DNA of 64,000 nucleotides from the IMG/VR virus record IMGVR_UViG_3300009194_000004, positions 62,001 to 126,000 of that record; one strand, 5' to 3'. The position numbers were made by a program, and so were the translations under genes. This stretch comes from a virus. This document shows positions 34,696 to 42,989 of the stretch, piece after piece. How positions within the stretch are numbered: the stretch's first letter is position 1; each line of letters begins with the position of its first letter. The notes under the pieces were generated by a model. It searched no databases. It saw only the letters and a program-made list of their open reading frames with translations, and was not told the origin of the DNA.

Positions 34696-36726
34696 TTACG
34701 ACAGCATGTACTTCCAGTGATAGCCGTAGTTGGAGTTAACGTTGGCTTTACCGACGTTAACGTACCCATCCACCACTTCGTAGTTCTGGTAAGTAGTAGG
34801 CTGCAGTGTCGGTGGGTTAGAACGCGAGAACTGCTGGAATGTCGGAATCACCATGTCGCCCATGAACGTATCGCCCCAGTTATCCGGGAACTGAAGGTTA
34901 AACGAGCTACCAGTGTTCCATCCTGCATCATAAAATATAGTCACAGAATGCAGGTGCAGGCCAGCGGCCTTGTTGTCCAACCGAACGATGCTGCCGTTGT
35001 TCAGTTCTTCGATGGTCAGTGCGTCCATGTCGGTCTGAGAACCGAAACCAACCACAATGACGATGGCTTCCAACGTGCCGCGCATCAACTTAGCCCGTTT
35101 GCGAACCAGGTTCACAGACCCACCGGTAGAACCACCACCGCCCGGGATGTCAATGGTCACTGCACCACCAGCTTCGGTGACGTTAACGCCTTCGCCGGTG
35201 AAGTTAAACGAAGCGGCGGCGTCTGTTACGGCGGTACCGTCTTCTTTAACCGCGACCGAACCGCCCGTGCCGGAACTGCCCTGCAGGGAATCCAGCCATT
35301 CCTGTTCGGTACCGGTGAAGCCATTAGCCACCGCCACTTCGTATGCCGAATCACCCTCAGGACCAGTCGGACCGGCAGGGCCTACGGGGCCTTGAGGACC
35401 TTCCGGGCCAGCCGGACCTTGAGGACCGTCGTTACCCTGAGGACCTGCGGGACCTTCGGGACCCTGAGTACCCTGGGGGCCTTCCGGACCGGCGGGACCG
35501 GCTGGCCCCATGGGACCTTGCTCACCGGTGTCACCTTTCGGCCCTTGGAGTGAACCACTATTGAACCAAGCAGAGCCGTCCCAGATCCACAGGTCAGTAC
35601 CAACAACATAACCTTGACCAGGATTCACGCCCGACATCGGCAATTCGGTGTCGCTGGCCAGTGTACCCAAGATCTGGATTGGATCACCCATCTCACCCTG
35701 GATGCCTTGGGGACCTTCAGGGCCCTGTGGGCCTTCCGGACCAGTCGGACCTGCAGGACCGGCCGGGCCGGTATCACCAACGTCACCCTTGTCACCCTTC
35801 GGACCTTGAGGCCCAGCGGGACCTGCGGGACCAATAGGACCTTCGGCACCGTCAGCGCCTTGAGGACCGGTGGGGCCCTGTGGACCCTGCGGACCTTCCG
35901 GCCCACGAATCGGACCGAGGTCTTCATACGCGTCACCGGTCCACCCCCAGAAGTTACCACCTACCAGATAGCCTTCGCCAAGGGTACCGGTTGAAGGCAG
36001 TTCGGCCGTGCTGGTCAGTGTACCAACCACGCTAATGCCCGGACCCATCTCACCTTGAATACCCTGTTCACCCTGAGGACCCTCAGGACCCATGGGGCCT
36101 TGGTCACCCTTGGGACCCTGTGGGCCGGTCGGGCCTGCAGGACCCTCGGGACCAGGGTCGCCCTTCGCGCCTTTGTCACCTTTCAGTGACGTCAGCCACT
36201 CGCTTTCAGTGCCAGTAAAACCAGCGGCCATGGCCGCTTCAAACGCAGATTGACCAGCGTCGCCTTGTGGGCCTTCCGGACCCATGGGACCCTGTTCACC
36301 GGGTGAACCTTGAGGGCCTTGAGGGCCTTCGGCACCATCCGCGCCCTTAGGACCCACAGGACCTTCGGGGCCCTGGTCGCCTTTCGGGCCTTGAATGCCC
36401 TGAGGACCGGCTTCGCCTTGAGGACCGACCAACGAGTCCATCCATTCTTGAACCGTTCCCTGGAAACCAGAGTCCTGTGCCATTTCATAAGCACTCTTAC
36501 CCTGGGGTCCTTTGAGCGACTGAATCCACTGTTCAAACGTGCCCTGGAAACCATCTTCCACGGCGAGATCGAACGCGGACTTACCTTCTTTCCCTTTCAG
36601 GTTAGCAACCGCCAGACGACGGTTCACGTAATTACCCGACGCGTCCTTCTGGATCACCTCGACGTAATCGTCAGCTTTGATCTGACCGGCAACGTTCAGG
36701 TCAGAAATCTTCTTTGGTGTAGACAT
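34696..36726 (-). CDS. Collagen-like tail fibre (676 residues)
   Basis: ATG 36726 follows AAGGAAAGTGTT. Residues 1-50 form the virion-binding segment. Next come two helical modules ([24 protein letters not shown] and [24 protein letters not shown]), then Gly-X-Y runs interrupted by modules such as [23 protein letters not shown]. After about residue 490 the chain changes to beta-rich sequence with a C-terminal globular end ([21 protein letters not shown]). It is very similar in design to the 1528-residue and 227-residue fibres. Probably trimeric. Confidence 0.85.
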   Translation of the reverse strand: MSTPKKISDLNVAGQIKADDYVEVIQKDASGNYVNRRLAVANLKGKEGKSAFDLAVEDGFQGTFEQWIQSLKGPQGKSAYEMAQDSGFQGTVQEWMDSLVGPQGEAGPQGIQGPKGDQGPEGPVGPKGADGAEGPQGPQGSPGEQGPMGPEGPQGDAGQSAFEAAMAAGFTGTESEWLTSLKGDKGAKGDPGPEGPAGPTGPQGPKGDQGPMGPEGPQGEQGIQGEMGPGISVVGTLTSTAELPSTGTLGEGYLVGGNFWGWTGDAYEDLGPIRGPEGPQGPQGPTGPQGADGAEGPIGPAGPAGPQGPKGDKGDVGDTGPAGPAGPTGPEGPQGPEGPQGIQGEMGDPIQILGTLASDTELPMSGVNPGQGYVVGTDLWIWDGSAWFNSGSLQGPKGDTGEQGPMGPAGPAGPEGPQGTQGPEGPAGPQGNDGPQGPAGPEGPQGPVGPAGPTGPEGDSAYEVAVANGFTGTEQEWLDSLQGSSGTGGSVAVKEDGTAVTDAAASFNFTGEGVNVTEAGGAVTIDIPGGGGSTGGSVNLVRKRAKLMRGTLEAIVIVVGFGSQTDMDALTIEELNNGSIVRLDNKAAGLHLHSVTIFYDAGWNTGSSFNLQFPDNWGDTFMGDMVIPTFQQFSRSNPPTLQPTTYQNYEVVDGYVNVGKANVNSNYGYHWKYMLS

Positions 36727-36743
36727 AACACTTTCCTTACTGG

Positions 36744-37598
36744 TTAGCTAAGGGCAATGTCTTCGGCGTAGCGGTCGTACGCTTTGGCCATCTTGACATC
36801 GTATTGGTTCTTGGCATAGGCTGGGCCATTGTAGCCACGGGCAAACCGCGCCCAGTCCCGTTCACGCAATGCCGTCCATAGGTTACTGTCGGCCTTGATG
36901 AAGCGGATGAACGCCTGTAAGTGGAAACGCTCGTGATCGTACATCCCCGCCACGAACTCATGAACACTCTCGTAACCGAGGCGCTCCCAGTGGTAGCCCA
37001 TGATCTGGAATGCCCCCCAAGAGGCGGATTCCAACGCAGACTCCACGTGAATGAGCTTGGCGCGTCCCAGACGACCGTGTTCGGCGATACCACCTTTATA
37101 CCCACCGGTGGTGCGGGCTACCAGCGATGGCATCTCACGGTGGTATAGACGGGCGTCAATGCCATGCTCGCCCAAGCGGCGATACATGATGTGGCGTTCA
37201 AACAAAATGGCGGGTTGTCCATTGGAGAAAAAGCCACTGCCGCGTGATTCAACGCTGTTTACGGCCATCACCGACGCCACGGGAACGCCCAGTTCCTTGG
37301 CAGCTGCCTCCAGGTCCTTCTGGGTGAGGACACGACGCACAACAACTGGAACACCATCCATGACAGCGTAGGTCTTAGGACCAGCAATGCCATCCGCCAC
37401 CAGGCCGTGTTTCTTCTGGAACGCCATCACCGCATCGCGGGTTTTCTTACCGTAAATCCCGTCAGGATACAGGTCAGCGCCCAGAGTGTTCAACTGGGCT
37501 TGGAGAGCCTTAACTGCAGGCCCGTGATCCCCACGCTGGAGGACCTCATCGTAATCTGGATCGAAGTTTTGATCGATCAGGTCTTTGTAAATGGTCAT
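36744..37598 (-). CDS. Endolysin: peptidoglycan-binding domain plus N-acetylmuramidase
   Basis: ATG 37598 is chosen (MTIYKD). Residues about 20-80 form a PG-binding_1 domain ([20 protein letters not shown] ... [20 protein letters not shown]). Residues about 92-284 are an N-acetylmuramidase of the DUF3380 family: [15 protein letters not shown] with Glu118 as the likely catalytic residue, then [14 protein letters not shown], and [18 protein letters not shown]. No signal peptide, so it probably needs a holin. It cleaves the host cell-wall glycan at lysis. It is the first gene after the collagen fibre and lies upstream of the other lysis genes in map order. Confidence 0.9.
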   Translation of the reverse strand: MTIYKDLIDQNFDPDYDEVLQRGDHGPAVKALQAQLNTLGADLYPDGIYGKKTRDAVMAFQKKHGLVADGIAGPKTYAVMDGVPVVVRRVLTQKDLEAAAKELGVPVASVMAVNSVESRGSGFFSNGQPAILFERHIMYRRLGEHGIDARLYHREMPSLVARTTGGYKGGIAEHGRLGRAKLIHVESALESASWGAFQIMGYHWERLGYESVHEFVAGMYDHERFHLQAFIRFIKADSNLWTALRERDWARFARGYNGPAYAKNQYDVKMAKAYDRYAEDIALS

Positions 37599-37653
37599 GG
37601 AAAAACCAAACTCCCTGTTACTGCAAATGGTGGAGTATTGGGTTGGATTCGGA

Positions 37654-38031
37654 TTACCCAAAGTTTCTCAGTTTCTTGCCCAACTCCTTGAACGTACCAT
37701 ACACACTGGTTGCCGCACCCATCAAAACCCGTTGCCAGGTTGGGATGTTACAATGCAGCAGAGTCTGGCGGAAGACAGCGTTGGAGTGTTTCCAACTGTA
37801 GCCTTTTACCAGCAGGTAGTCGTGTGCCATGGCGGCTGGGAAATACCGTCCCACCGGTGGGAAAGCCCACCGCAGGAAAATAGGCACGGTGGCCCCATCA
37901 GTCACAAACCCAGCGGGGATGGTTACATCGCCCACGGTGATTTTACGAATCACACGGTAACGTGCTTGACGGTACCAACGGGTCGGGAGCATGATGTCCA
38001 CACGGTAATTGTCACGTGGTTCAATCTGCAT
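37654..38031 (-). CDS. DUF1353-family protein
   Basis: The 125-residue protein has the DUF1353 signature: RYRVIRKITVGDVTIPAGFVTDGATVP followed by AMAHDYLLVKGYSW. This small family is common in tailed phages, often near fibre or lysis genes, and its exact role is unknown. ATG 38031 follows AGGACATTCC. It lies between the endolysin and a paralogous virion protein. Confidence 0.75.
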   Translation of the reverse strand: MQIEPRDNYRVDIMLPTRWYRQARYRVIRKITVGDVTIPAGFVTDGATVPIFLRWAFPPVGRYFPAAMAHDYLLVKGYSWKHSNAVFRQTLLHCNIPTWQRVLMGAATSVYGTFKELGKKLRNFG

Positions 38032-38046
38032 GGAATGTCCTACCTG

Positions 38047-38580
38047 TTACTTGACTTCCAGCAGACGGTAGTCGCCGGTTTCAACCAGACGTGAGGAACC
38101 ATCTTCCAGAATGCGGATGTTCATGGGACGGTCGGTGGATTCCACGTAAACCGGAACGGAACCGTACCAGACCAATGAGTCTTCTTTGGCCGCCATGGTG
38201 TAGTTGAGGGGTTGACCCGGCTCGCCCATCGGCTCGTCGTTCATCTCAACGTCGTCCAGACCCAGGTTCATGTCACGAACCCGGTTGATTTCCTCAACGA
38301 TGCGACGGGATGTAACTGGCGAATCCAGCTTGATCGTAATGCCGCCTTTGAACGTGATGTTCAAATCCAAACGGCGGTAAACATAATGCCGTTCCAGATT
38401 CAGGTCGGTTTGCTCTACCTTAACAAAGGTTCGACCAGGGTTGGTTTCGGTCGGCGACGCGAAAGGTGGGTCAAAATGAGTATATTCTTCCTTCAGGTTA
38501 AAGCGCGGGTGCGTCTCTTGAATGAGACGAATCATCGCCAACCTGGAAGGCAGGTTATAGGGAAAAACGTCAGTAGCCAT
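38047..38580 (-). CDS. Paralogous virion-domain protein, distant copy
   Basis: At 177 residues: SRLAMIRLIQETHPRFNL (family N-terminal helix), TFVKVEQTDLNLERHYVYRRLDLNITF, VEEINRVRDMNLGLDDVEMND, SLVWYGSVPVYVE, and LVETGDYRLLEVK. It has the same element order as the array members 20-30 kb away, showing that the family is not limited to the array. ATG 38580 follows GAGGATACTAAA. A terminator and an inverted repeat lie upstream. Confidence 0.65.
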   Translation of the reverse strand: MATDVFPYNLPSRLAMIRLIQETHPRFNLKEEYTHFDPPFASPTETNPGRTFVKVEQTDLNLERHYVYRRLDLNITFKGGITIKLDSPVTSRRIVEEINRVRDMNLGLDDVEMNDEPMGEPGQPLNYTMAAKEDSLVWYGSVPVYVESTDRPMNIRILEDGSSRLVETGDYRLLEVK

Positions 38581-38593
38581 TTTAGTATCCTCG

Positions 38594-38622
38594 TTGTCAA
38601 TAGATAATTACTGAGGTGACAA
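38594..38622 (-). promoter_or_regulatory. Inverted repeat TTGTCA-N17-TGACAA before the 38580 start
   Basis: Spaced inverted repeats of six bases lie 14-42 bases upstream of the start codon, between a terminator (38654-38694) and the gene. The leftmost half-site read leftward looks like a -35 TTGTCA. It could be an operator or promoter. Confidence 0.3.
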
Positions 38623-38653
38623 CCCATAGCATAATATTTTTTCGGGGAGTAAC

Positions 38654-38694
38654 GGCATAAAGCCCACCATCCCTTACGGACAGTGGGCTTTATA
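38654..38694. terminator. Terminator of the RCATAAA type
   Basis: GGCATAAAGCCCAC ... GTGGGCTTTATAT: stem AAAGCCCAC/GTGGGCTTT with a 15-base loop, lying between the small membrane-protein gene (ends 38707) and the virion-domain gene. It ends the leftward lysis transcript. Confidence 0.75.
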
Positions 38695-38706
38695 TTTCAG
38701 TGGTCA

Positions 38707-39039
38707 TCAACGGAACAGAGAGAAAACACTGTACCCGGTCAATTCGAGTAAGGTTAGTAACATAACCCCAACACCAATCAAACCGGAGAGTGTCAGCACC
38801 GCCGATCGGTACGTATCACTGTTTCGTACGGACCCAACCGGCTTCTGCAAGATTTTCTCCTGCAGCTCAGTGTCGTTGATCTGGTAAATGTCAGCCAGTA
38901 GTTCCTGACCTGTGTGATTCACCGTGTACGTTTTATCGGTGGGTACCAAGGCATTGAGCATGGCTCGGAGTACTTTGGAGTAATCACTTTTGTGTAACGG
39001 CTGATCACCCAGATCAATCAAGGCTTCTTCGACGTTCAT
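38707..39039 (-). CDS. Small membrane protein of the lysis cassette
   Basis: ATG 39039 is supported by AAGGAGAAGTACG; the frame extends upstream to 39063. At 110 residues, the N-terminal 75 are soluble and charged, followed by a C-terminal transmembrane segment (VLTLSGLIGVGVMLLTLLEL). It overlaps the outer-spanin gene by a few codons, a typical lysis-cassette arrangement. It may be a holin, antiholin or accessory protein; topology with a single C-terminal helix is unusual for a classical holin. Confidence 0.55.
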   Translation of the reverse strand: MNVEEALIDLGDQPLHKSDYSKVLRAMLNALVPTDKTYTVNHTGQELLADIYQINDTELQEKILQKPVGSVRNSDTYRSAVLTLSGLIGVGVMLLTLLELTGYSVFSLFR

Positions 39040-39373
39040 CGTACTTCTCCTTTGTCTGGGCATTCATATCGACCCATTTTCGCAACTGCTTCATCTGACG
39101 ATTGCAGTTACCAATGGCATCCAATTCTTCGATGGTGTAATCCGTTAAGACCAGGAACCGAGCTTCCCAGATGTCAGTCACCCCAGGGAACTGGTCCCGT
39201 GGGTCACGCAACTCCTCCATGGTGGGAGGTTTTGGGACGTAGCAGTCATTGGTCAGAGACGGCGGTGGCGCAAGAGGCGTCGGTGGGCTTGGCTCGACAG
39301 TAAGCGAGCTGCATGCTGTCAACCAGATGCTGGAGACCAGCAAGATCATCAGGCGGAGACTCTTGAGGCACAT
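39014..39373 (-). CDS. Outer-membrane spanin (o-spanin, lipoprotein)
   Basis: ATG 39373 begins a 119-residue product. The signal peptide is MCLKSLRLMILLVSSIWLTAC, with the lipobox LTAC and lipidation at Cys21. A proline-rich segment follows (VEPSPPTPLAPPPS), then a helix-prone tail. Its start region is nested inside the inner-spanin gene out of frame, exactly as in Rz/Rz1 pairs. It anchors to the outer membrane and with the inner spanin fuses inner and outer membranes in lysis. Confidence 0.85.
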   Translation of the reverse strand: MCLKSLRLMILLVSSIWLTACSSLTVEPSPPTPLAPPPSLTNDCYVPKPPTMEELRDPRDQFPGVTDIWEARFLVLTDYTIEELDAIGNCNRQMKQLRKWVDMNAQTKEKYDERRRSLD

Positions 39374-39806
39374 GGTTTGTTTCCTTAACCGGGGTTGGTT
39401 TGGGGGTAGGTTTTGGCTCAACGGTAATCTCAGTTTCCGGTTCCGGTTGGGGTTCCGGCTTAGACTCGGGTTCTGGCTCGGGAGGTAATTTAACGTTCTT
39501 GAGTTTCAAGTAACGATCCAACACCTGCTCCCGTTGTTCGTACTGTTCCCGAATCGACGACACCTGGTCGTTCATGAACTCGTAGTTAATGGCCCGATCA
39601 ATCTCGATGGTTTCTTCTAGTTGATCTTCGTTGTGCTGTCCTTGTTTCATCACCACTTTGGCTTCGGCCAGGTCTCCTTTTAGGGACCCGACCTGTTGAT
39701 ACAGGAAATAACACACACCAATGGTAGTTAGTAACAGTCCGATGAACAACCATTCGAACCACTGCAAACCGATCTTACTGAACAGGCCTTTGATTACTGA
39801 AAACAT
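39246..39806 (-). CDS. Inner-membrane spanin (i-spanin)
   Basis: ATG 39806 follows AAGGAATGTGC. At 186 residues: N-terminal membrane helix (WLFIGLLLTTIGVCYFLYQQ), a periplasmic coiled coil (GDLAEAKVVMKQ...QYEQREQVLDRYLKL), then a long Pro/Glu-rich spacer (PEPEPESKPEPQPEPE) and a short Cys-containing end. The o-spanin gene overlaps its 3' part. The Pro/Glu spacer is longer than usual and could extend reach across the periplasm. Confidence 0.85.
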   Translation of the reverse strand: MFSVIKGLFSKIGLQWFEWLFIGLLLTTIGVCYFLYQQVGSLKGDLAEAKVVMKQGQHNEDQLEETIEIDRAINYEFMNDQVSSIREQYEQREQVLDRYLKLKNVKLPPEPEPESKPEPQPEPETEITVEPKPTPKPTPVKETNHVPQESPPDDLAGLQHLVDSMQLAYCRAKPTDASCATAVSDQ

Positions 39807-39816
39807 TGCACATTCC

Positions 39817-40380
39817 TTATACCAGCACTAACATGTAGTACAGGGCAACTGCAATCGCATCCACACTGTGTTCGTCCAATGATTCCAAATCCACACCCCA
39901 CGACAAGTCGGTCCTATCGCGCAACGCACGCCGAACCTCTTCCTTGTCAGACATAAACCCTTTGCGGACCCCCACGGTCTTCTTCACCGTGGTCGGGTCA
40001 ACCTGGACCAATGGCATTGTGGGATCGTAGTTGAATAACGTTTGGCGGATATTCAACACACATTCCGTCAACGCCCCAAACGACTGAGCGAACTTGCCCA
40101 TGAACGGGGATTCGGCAACGACGGCGTGTGGTTGGACATTGTAGAAAATGGAGTGGAGTTCGTCGGCCTGTTGGTAAAACCGAGAGATACGACTGCCGTG
40201 AGTTTCGGTGATGGACTGGTATCCCAATAGCCGATCGTTGGCTTGCAGGGTGAACGCCATGTCGACGTGGAACTTCTGCGATACCATGTCCCAATGGACA
40301 CCGGCGACTCCGAGAGTAACGGTGCCGGGGTCAATCCCCAACACCTTCAGAGGCGTCGTGTTCGGTGGCATTACCAACAT
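39817..40380 (-). CDS. RuvC-like Holliday-junction resolvase/nuclease
   Basis: ATG 40380 has AAGGAGGCGTT. The 187-residue product has an RNase-H-like nuclease fold signature: LGIDPGTVTLGVA (Asp17), VVAESPFMGKF (Glu90), and SLDEHSVDAIAVALYY (Asp174 with 169-171) near the C-terminus, in the RuvC order and spacing. Substrates are likely branched DNA during replication or packaging. It is unusually placed between lysis genes and a probable virion gene; the gap to the spanin gene is 10 bases. Confidence 0.8.
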   Translation of the reverse strand: MLVMPPNTTPLKVLGIDPGTVTLGVAGVHWDMVSQKFHVDMAFTLQANDRLLGYQSITETHGSRISRFYQQADELHSIFYNVQPHAVVAESPFMGKFAQSFGALTECVLNIRQTLFNYDPTMPLVQVDPTTVKKTVGVRKGFMSDKEEVRRALRDRTDLSWGVDLESLDEHSVDAIAVALYYMLVLV

Positions 40381-40389
40381 AACGCCTCC

Positions 40390-41277
40390 TTACACAACCG
40401 ATGCGCCATCGACGTCCTGTTCACCCAACGTGGGTTCAACACCACCAACATCCAGTGTGAACTCGGCACCGTTGGTTGAGTAACCCAGCGCGTGGTACGT
40501 GGATACGTGGACATTGACTTGTGCGGCAATGACTTCGTTGTACGTGAAGTTGCCAGCACCGCCACTGCTGCCCGATACTTCCTTATCCACACCAGAGACC
40601 AGGGCCAGTTCAGAAATGACCGGAGACCGAGTGGAACCGGTGCGAATCCGATGGGCATTCAGGATCTCTTCGATGTCCTTAGGCCCCAAGGCCACCGTCA
40701 CTACCGCCGAAGCGGATTCGGACGAGTTCGAACCAACAACCATACCGGAATTCGGAACTTTGGGACGCTGTGGGTTGAGGTTGTCAGTGGTAGGTACAAA
40801 CGGAGTGACGGTCGCGACGCCGTCCACAATCTCAACGCGCTGCAGTTGCGCGTTCACCTGGGTCATGTCAATCCGACGCAGGTAGTAGGCGATGTACTGA
40901 CGACCATTGTGGGATTCCTGTACCCGCAGGGCGTACCGACTACGTTCGTGGGCCGGGAGGTCGTCGTTCATTTCACGCAATACAAACGGAATCTGTCCGT
41001 ACAGCGCAGCGTCGGTGGCGCGATGTACAATGGGGACTGTTTCGTCACTGCCGTCGTCGGCTTTCACCGTCGCGTGACCGAGGTTGCCAATGGCCAAGTA
41101 CCGCATGCTTGGCACTTGATGACTTTCAGGTGCCACGCCGGACTGTACATTGAACCGTTCATTCAGTGTTGTGTTGGGTACCAACTTGAACGGCAGGCCC
41201 AGATTTTTGATGGTTTGCAGAAAGGTACCATACACCGTTCGGGTGATACCAATGATTTCCTGATCGATAGCTGCCAT
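40390..41277 (-). CDS. Probable virion structural protein (295 residues)
   Basis: ATG 41277 (MAAIDQEIIGITRTVYGTF) is preferred over an in-frame GTG at 41310, since CGGAG lies before it and the candidate -10 element lies at 41316-41321. The protein has a mixed fold (SMRYLAIGNLGHATVKAD ... IPFVLREMNDDLPAHERSRYALRV) and a Gly/Ser-rich end. It resembles conserved particle proteins of large phages in length and composition, but no specific assignment is possible. The next gene (RuvC-like) starts 10 bases after its stop. Confidence 0.6.
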   Translation of the reverse strand: MAAIDQEIIGITRTVYGTFLQTIKNLGLPFKLVPNTTLNERFNVQSGVAPESHQVPSMRYLAIGNLGHATVKADDGSDETVPIVHRATDAALYGQIPFVLREMNDDLPAHERSRYALRVQESHNGRQYIAYYLRRIDMTQVNAQLQRVEIVDGVATVTPFVPTTDNLNPQRPKVPNSGMVVGSNSSESASAVVTVALGPKDIEEILNAHRIRTGSTRSPVISELALVSGVDKEVSGSSGGAGNFTYNEVIAAQVNVHVSTYHALGYSTNGAEFTLDVGGVEPTLGEQDVDGASVV

Positions 41278-41315
41278 TGTCTTAAGACTCCGTAATAAGT
41301 GGTCGTTCACACACG

Positions 41316-41343
41316 ATTATACTACCTGGGTAGAACTACCCAG
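41316..41343 (-). promoter_or_regulatory. TATAAT-like -10 element with adjacent palindrome
   Basis: On the minus strand CTGGGTAGTTCTACCCAG (41326-41343, perfect palindrome) is followed by GTAGTATAATCG, containing TATAAT (41316-41321) about 40 bases before the start of the 295-residue gene. The palindrome covers the expected -35/spacer area, so it is either a repressor site or the terminator of the unit upstream. Confidence 0.45.
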
Positions 41344-41440
41344 TGCGTGGGTGTGATGTGGAATACAGCGCCATGACGTCAAGAAACAAAAACAACGGAC
41401 ATACCGCTCATGTCATTCGCCTTTTCCTAAATGAGAATTG

Positions 41441-41710
41441 TCATAAGATATGGCATTGTAAGGACCGACTATGCGGAAATACTGGCGGATCAATGATCCG
41501 CCAGAGATCAGTCAAAGTGAACATCGCCGTCATCAATTCTTCATGGATTCGGTAGAGTTCGGGTGTTCCCCAGTATTTTAGAGGAAGATTGTTTTTGTCG
41601 TTGAGTTTATTGGACACGAGCAGACACTCAGTCACGGCTTGTTCCAAGTCACACTCACTGCTTAGGTCGTGGATTTCAATGTGCGTAGGTCATAAGGCTT
41701 CTTTGCTCAT
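41441..41710 (-). pseudogene. Small gene with in-frame TGA at codon 7
   Basis: An ATG at 41710 overlaps the preceding stop as ATGA and has GGAGAGAT before it, the best possible start. It reads MSKEAL, then a TGA at 41690-41692, and continues in the same frame for 83 more codons (PTHIEIHDLSSECDLEQAV... ending SRSLQCHIL). The only alternative start after the stop is a TTG at 41647 with no ribosome site. Options are a disabled gene, stop-codon readthrough, or a short real peptide. The region before the stop codon of the 139-residue gene is not otherwise affected. Function unknown. Confidence 0.5.
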
Positions 41711-42126
41711 ATCTCTCCTAACTCCTCTTTACAATAGCCGATGATAACCGAGTACAGTACTGTTGCTTTGAAGGAAGTGGTCAGAACCGCCGGTATCAGA
41801 GTATCGTAGACGACCGCCGTTTCTTCGTTGTAAGGTGTGAAATGGTCGTCGTCGTGGAGTAGTTGCGGGTGAGATAAAACCGAATAAAAGTTATTGTCGT
41901 ATTGTTTTGAAATATAATCGGCGTAACAAATCGCCACGATGTAGCTCTTCGCCGGGAACTCCAACGCTTCGACGTCACCATTGATCATGTTCAACGCACT
42001 GACAATCACATTGGGGTTATACGATCCCCCAAAGTAATCGGTTTTATTGCCTTCCCGATGAAAGCGTCTAAGACGGTCTAGCCAACCACCATTCAATGAG
42101 TGATTTGTACCCACTGCATTCGCCAT
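41707..42126 (-). CDS. Hypothetical protein at the end of the second radical-SAM unit
   Basis: ATG 42126 has AAGGAAGGATTGG and lies inside the 3' end of the radical-SAM gene at 42068-42967 (59-base overlap). At 139 residues it is a mixed, mainly helical protein containing RLRRFHREGNKTDYFGGSYNP, VSALNMINGDVEALEFPAK and SYIVAICYADYISKQYDNNF. It has no recognised motif. Tight overlap suggests functional linkage to the enzymes before it. Confidence 0.6.
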   Translation of the reverse strand: MANAVGTNHSLNGGWLDRLRRFHREGNKTDYFGGSYNPNVIVSALNMINGDVEALEFPAKSYIVAICYADYISKQYDNNFYSVLSHPQLLHDDDHFTPYNEETAVVYDTLIPAVLTTSFKATVLYSVIIGYCKEELGEI

Positions 42127-42967
42127 CCAATCCTTCCTTTCGTCGATAGTGTTCTGTCAAACATGTACCCTTAAACTCACACGAGCGACACACATCCGAA
42201 AGCAGGGTGTGTTTTTCTTTTTGGGTCCATTCAAGGTACGCATTGAAATCCGGGAGTTCCAGGAAAAACTCCCGATCGGCGTCGTCGAACTCCAAGACCC
42301 CAAAATTGCCATTTGGAGTGATGTAGACATGGTCGTCCGAGAACGCGTTACGGACACCGTCAGCGACGTCGTTCAATAATGCTGTGTTACGTAGCTGGCT
42401 GTTTGGAAAACCCATTACCCAGCGTTTCACGTACTCTACAAAGGCATTGTTTGTATTACCTCGATCATTGGCCTGATTGGGACTGTAAGGTTTGATTTCC
42501 ACCGAGTTCAAGTTCGCTAACGACCGGATCAATTCGATTTGCTGATCGACGTCACCGGCCATCACTTCCGGCGTGGCCAAAACAATGACGTTTATCGGAC
42601 GTGAAAACACCAACATGTTTGTGAAAACTTGTTCATGGTGGGGCCGGTGGTCAAAGTCATACGAGACGTTGACGTCGATATCGTCGTCGTATAGCCATTC
42701 CGACATTTGGTAGAAATTGGTGGTTATGGAAATGGGACCATCGTAATATCGCCGAACGACCCCCTTTAGATCATGGACGTACGTCTGATCCAACAGGGTC
42801 ACTTCACCACCATAAATCTCAACGGCTTCAATTTCGGGGAGTTCCGAGAGACGATGGTCCAGGTGTGTCAAATCCAACACGCGTCGAGACCGGAGCTGGT
42901 CTTCGGTTAAATAACAGTTCGCACATCGGAAATTACATCGGTACAAAGGGTTTATCGATACGATCAT
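42068..42967 (-). CDS. Radical SAM protein (second unit, 299 residues)
   Basis: Cys11, Cys15 and Cys18 in NPLYRCNFRCANCYL form the radical-SAM [4Fe-4S] motif CxxxCxxC. PEIEAVEIYGGEVTLLDQ is the GGE SAM-binding motif. The C-terminus has CRSCEFKGTCLTEHYRR...GECSG, a twitch/SPASM-like auxiliary cluster region. Length matches small peptide-modifying radical-SAM enzymes. The enzyme probably uses SAM-derived radicals on a peptide or small substrate. Its ATG (42967) is 23 bases from the oxygenase gene. Confidence 0.85.
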   Translation of the reverse strand: MIVSINPLYRCNFRCANCYLTEDQLRSRRVLDLTHLDHRLSELPEIEAVEIYGGEVTLLDQTYVHDLKGVVRRYYDGPISITTNFYQMSEWLYDDDIDVNVSYDFDHRPHHEQVFTNMLVFSRPINVIVLATPEVMAGDVDQQIELIRSLANLNSVEIKPYSPNQANDRGNTNNAFVEYVKRWVMGFPNSQLRNTALLNDVADGVRNAFSDDHVYITPNGNFGVLEFDDADREFFLELPDFNAYLEWTQKEKHTLLSDVCRSCEFKGTCLTEHYRRKEGLDGECSGYKSLIEWWLARPS

Positions 42968-42989
42968 TTAACACCCCATGATAGAGAGG

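Noticed and set aside
41441-41647. Independent 68-residue gene from TTG 41647
   Set aside because: There is no ribosome site before TTG. The coupled ATG 41710 in the same frame is a much better start, so I report it as a gene with an internal TGA.
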